Shown here: piece by piece, positions 22,500 through 22,672 of the stretch
Layout of the letters: every line of letters starts with the position of its first letter
How positions within the stretch are numbered: position 1 is the stretch's first letter
NCBI GenBank assembly: GCA_003488005.1
Contig: DNND01000060.1
Location: 1-22,672 of the forward strand
DNA from: Blastocatellia bacterium
GTDB taxonomy: Bacteria; Acidobacteriota; Blastocatellia; Pyrinomonadales; Pyrinomonadaceae
Direction: 5' to 3'
Length of the DNA: 22,672 nucleotides
Translations under genes and position numbers: made by a program
Notes under the pieces: generated by a model
The model's input: the letters and a program-made list of their open reading frames with translations, nothing else
Told to the model about the DNA's origin: nothing
Databases searched by the model: none

Positions 22500-22625
22500 A
22501 GCCCAGGGTTGCGCCTTGGCAACCCTGGGCTCACAAGCGCCTATTAAAAGAGGACGCAACCCTGAAAGGGTTGCGTCGAAGGTCGGGGAATCGCGCAAGG
22601 AGTCGCAACCCCTTCAGGGTTGCGA
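22500..22625. repeat. three-hairpin repeat cluster at the window end
   Basis: After the propeller gene there are three stems: 22500-22531 (13 bp, AGCCCAGGGTTGC with its complement, loop 6 nt), 22553-22577 (11 bp, GACGCAACCCT, loop 3 nt) and 22603-22625 (9 bp, TCGCAACCC, loop 5 nt). They share the word GCAACCC, and copies face both ways. GTCGGGGAA near 22583 and TTTTCCCGAC near 22633 add an outer weak pair. This reads as a dispersed repeat; the first stem could help end transcription. The rest of 22446-22672 has no gene. Confidence 0.7.
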
Positions 22626-22672
22626 AAAATCTATTTTCCCGACCGCTATGACCCAGGGTTTCAAAGCAAACC

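Overview
The window reads as a stretch of chromosome from a soil-type bacterium, most likely Acidobacteriota and probably the Blastocatellia/Pyrinomonadales side. That placement is an inference. It rests on the fused Kgd-type 2-oxoglutarate dehydrogenase in a non-actinobacterial setting, the NHLRC2-like thioredoxin/NHL protein, the TAT-exported amidase, the PD40 propeller protein, moderate GC, many TTG/GTG starts and very repeat-rich gene borders. I see no rRNA, tRNA, CRISPR array, phage genes or transposase.

Layout. 1-1062: a CheW-like coupling protein (minus strand) divergent from an AhpD/carboxymuconolactone-decarboxylase-type protein. 1066-3275: an inverted-repeat element that fills an intergenic gap, then the secreted thioredoxin/NHL protein. 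3302-4601: a ParE-type toxin-antitoxin pair (minus) divergent from a ferritin-like diiron protein. 4898-7316: a secreted S1/P1 nuclease and a rhomboid protease with an N-terminal zinc ribbon. 7324-9457: large repeat elements, then a 3-hydroxyacyl-CoA dehydrogenase and an enoyl-CoA hydratase, two consecutive steps of acyl-CoA beta-oxidation. 9524-10119: a two-gene unit (minus) of a two-TM protein and a small winged-helix-like protein, overlapping by 4 nt. 10231-13438: a sigma70-type promoter, then ribH, nusB and a CheA histidine kinase. 13472-14464: a minus-strand operon in which a YefM/Phd-like antitoxin, a 43-residue YoeB-like toxin fragment, a BrnT-like toxin and its antitoxin are joined by ATGA overlaps and one shared stop/Shine-Dalgarno. 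14512-17127: an exported amidase and a membrane-anchored histidine phosphatase. 17252-21064: the 1270-residue Kgd enzyme. 21103-22672: a perfect 45-bp inverted repeat, a secreted beta-propeller protein and a cluster of hairpins.

Most genes are ordinary single-gene or two-gene units. The unusual part is what lies between them. Nearly every junction carries a different inverted-repeat element, and four junctions carry degenerate arrays built on a strict 7-nt period. Some of these arrays reach into coding sequence: they supply the start of the enoyl-CoA hydratase, the last residues and stop of RibH, and the stop of the phosphatase. They resemble in form the heptanucleotide STRR repeats known from filamentous cyanobacteria. 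The second point of interest is the stacked toxin-antitoxin operon with its short toxin remnant, which is easy to miss because of its size.
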